From positions 1 to 21,921 of the forward strand of contig CAZOIK010000006.1 in assembly GCA_964579765.1 (NCBI GenBank): a DNA stretch of 21,921 nucleotides. Direction: 5' to 3'. The stretch comes from DATNBT01 sp964579765 (lineage in GTDB: Bacteria; Acidobacteriota; Vicinamibacteria; Vicinamibacterales; CAVVIG01). Shown one piece after another: positions 21,437 through 21,921 of this stretch. The notes under the pieces were generated by a model that saw only the letters and a list, made by a program, of their open reading frames with translations, was not told where the DNA came from and did no database searches. Every line of letters begins with the position of its first letter. Position 1 is the first letter of the stretch. A program made the position numbers and the translations under genes.

Positions 21437-21921
21437 ATGGCCTGGTTCAAGAAGGCCCGCAAGCCGATCGCGGCGGCGAAGGAAAAGTCCAGCCGCGTAC
21501 CCGAAGGGCTCTGGGTCAAGTGCGCCGGCTGCTCGCAGGCGATCTACCACAAGGATCTCGCGACCACTCTCAACGTCTGCCCGAAGTGCGGCCATCATTT
21601 CCGTCTCAGCGCGGCCGAGCGGCTGAAGACGCTGTTCGATAACGGGCAGTGGACCGAGTACGACCGCGGCCTGGTCTCCACCGACCCGCTGTCGTTCACC
21701 GACACCAAGCCATACCGCGCGCGGCTCGAGGCGAGCATCGAGGCCACGGGGCTGAAGGATGCGGTGATCTCGGCGTCCGGCACGATCGACGGCATCGAAA
21801 CGATCGTCGCCGCGATGGAGTACGGCTTCATCGGCGGCAGCATGGGCGTCGTCGTTGGCGAGAAAATCACGCGCGCGATCGAGCGGGCAATCGAACGGCG
21901 CCTGCCCGTGGTGATTGTCTG
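21437..21921 (+). CDS. accD: Acetyl-CoA carboxylase carboxyltransferase beta subunit (AccD), 5' part
   Basis: AccD with AccA transfers CO2 from biotin carboxyl carrier to acetyl-CoA, giving malonyl-CoA for fatty-acid synthesis. The frame is open from the ATG at 21437 to the window end (161 codons of about 280), so the C-terminus is missing. Visible are MAWFKKARKP, the N-terminal zinc ribbon with C29, C32, C48 and C51 (CAGC...CPKC), GHHFRLSAAERL (52-63), and the start of the crotonase-fold domain (DTKPYRARLE, AVISASGTIDG, AAMEYGFIGGSMGVVVGEKI). It follows the kinase gene by 28 bp on the same strand and may share its transcript. The Shine-Dalgarno is weak (GGTGGTAAG about 13 bp upstream). Confidence 0.96.
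   Translation, partial: MAWFKKARKPIAAAKEKSSRVPEGLWVKCAGCSQAIYHKDLATTLNVCPKCGHHFRLSAAERLKTLFDNGQWTEYDRGLVSTDPLSFTDTKPYRARLEASIEATGLKDAVISASGTIDGIETIVAAMEYGFIGGSMGVVVGEKITRAIERAIERRLPVVIV

Noticed and set aside
20740..21519. Upstream extension of the HEAT-cyclophilin frame through the kinase gene
   Set aside because: That part is antisense to a clear deoxynucleoside kinase. The lipoprotein signal starting at GTG 20739 marks the true N-terminus.

Overview
This is a high-GC, densely coded bacterial chromosome segment of housekeeping and cell-envelope genes. It comes from a Gram-negative organism: it carries the tail of an outer-membrane beta-barrel receptor, a TonB/ExbB/ExbD energy-transfer operon, a lipoprotein and a periplasmic M16 peptidase. 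The gene set (one exbB with two exbD, a long divergent membrane pyrophosphatase, a HEAT-repeat/cyclophilin lipoprotein, an Oar-like receptor end) fits Acidobacteriota, perhaps Vicinamibacteria-like. That placement is inference from gene content and composition, not a computed one. No rRNA, tRNA, CRISPR array, insertion sequence or prophage gene was found.

Layout. Positions 1-245 hold the C-terminus of a receptor on the + strand. From about 16.2 kb down to 0.24 kb everything else is on the - strand. Read in the direction of transcription it runs: tgt-yajC-secD-secF-uppP-DUF502 gene-hppA (16211 to 8110); then tonB-exbB-exbD-exbD (7956 to 5530), which starts from a recognisable sigma70-type promoter and ends in a rho-independent terminator; then M16 peptidase-DUF2520 gene-panC-panB (5429 to 238). 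On the + strand, ddl and a TPR-like gene diverge from tgt. They are followed by a compact independent transcription unit: promoter, folded leader, 16-codon lysine-rich ORF, terminator. A lipoprotein that fuses HEAT repeats to a cyclophilin lies on the - strand, divergent from a deoxynucleoside kinase gene and the start of accD.

How the genes fit together. Tgt makes queuosine-modified tRNA. YajC, SecD and SecF assist Sec export using the proton motive force. UppP recycles undecaprenyl phosphate, and Ddl makes the D-Ala-D-Ala used in the same cell-wall pathway. HppA pumps ions using pyrophosphate. TonB/ExbB/ExbD pass ion-gradient energy to outer-membrane receptors such as the one at the left edge. 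PanB and PanC make pantothenate for CoA, and AccD starts fatty-acid synthesis. The DUF2520 protein overlapping panC is a candidate for the otherwise unseen ketopantoate reductase step.

Most worth a second look: (1) the promoter-leader-micropeptide-terminator unit at 18313-18585, which may be an undescribed structured RNA and/or micropeptide; (2) two divergent gene pairs (tgt/ddl and HEAT-cyclophilin/kinase) with start codons only 17 and 27 bp apart, lacking Shine-Dalgarno sites and sharing near-symmetrical -10-like sequences, as expected of bidirectional promoters giving nearly leaderless mRNAs; (3) the divergent, K+-independent-looking pyrophosphatase; (4) the DUF2520-panC-panB cluster; (5) a nine-unit GTCR tetranucleotide repeat where the DUF502 gene's ribosome binding site would be.
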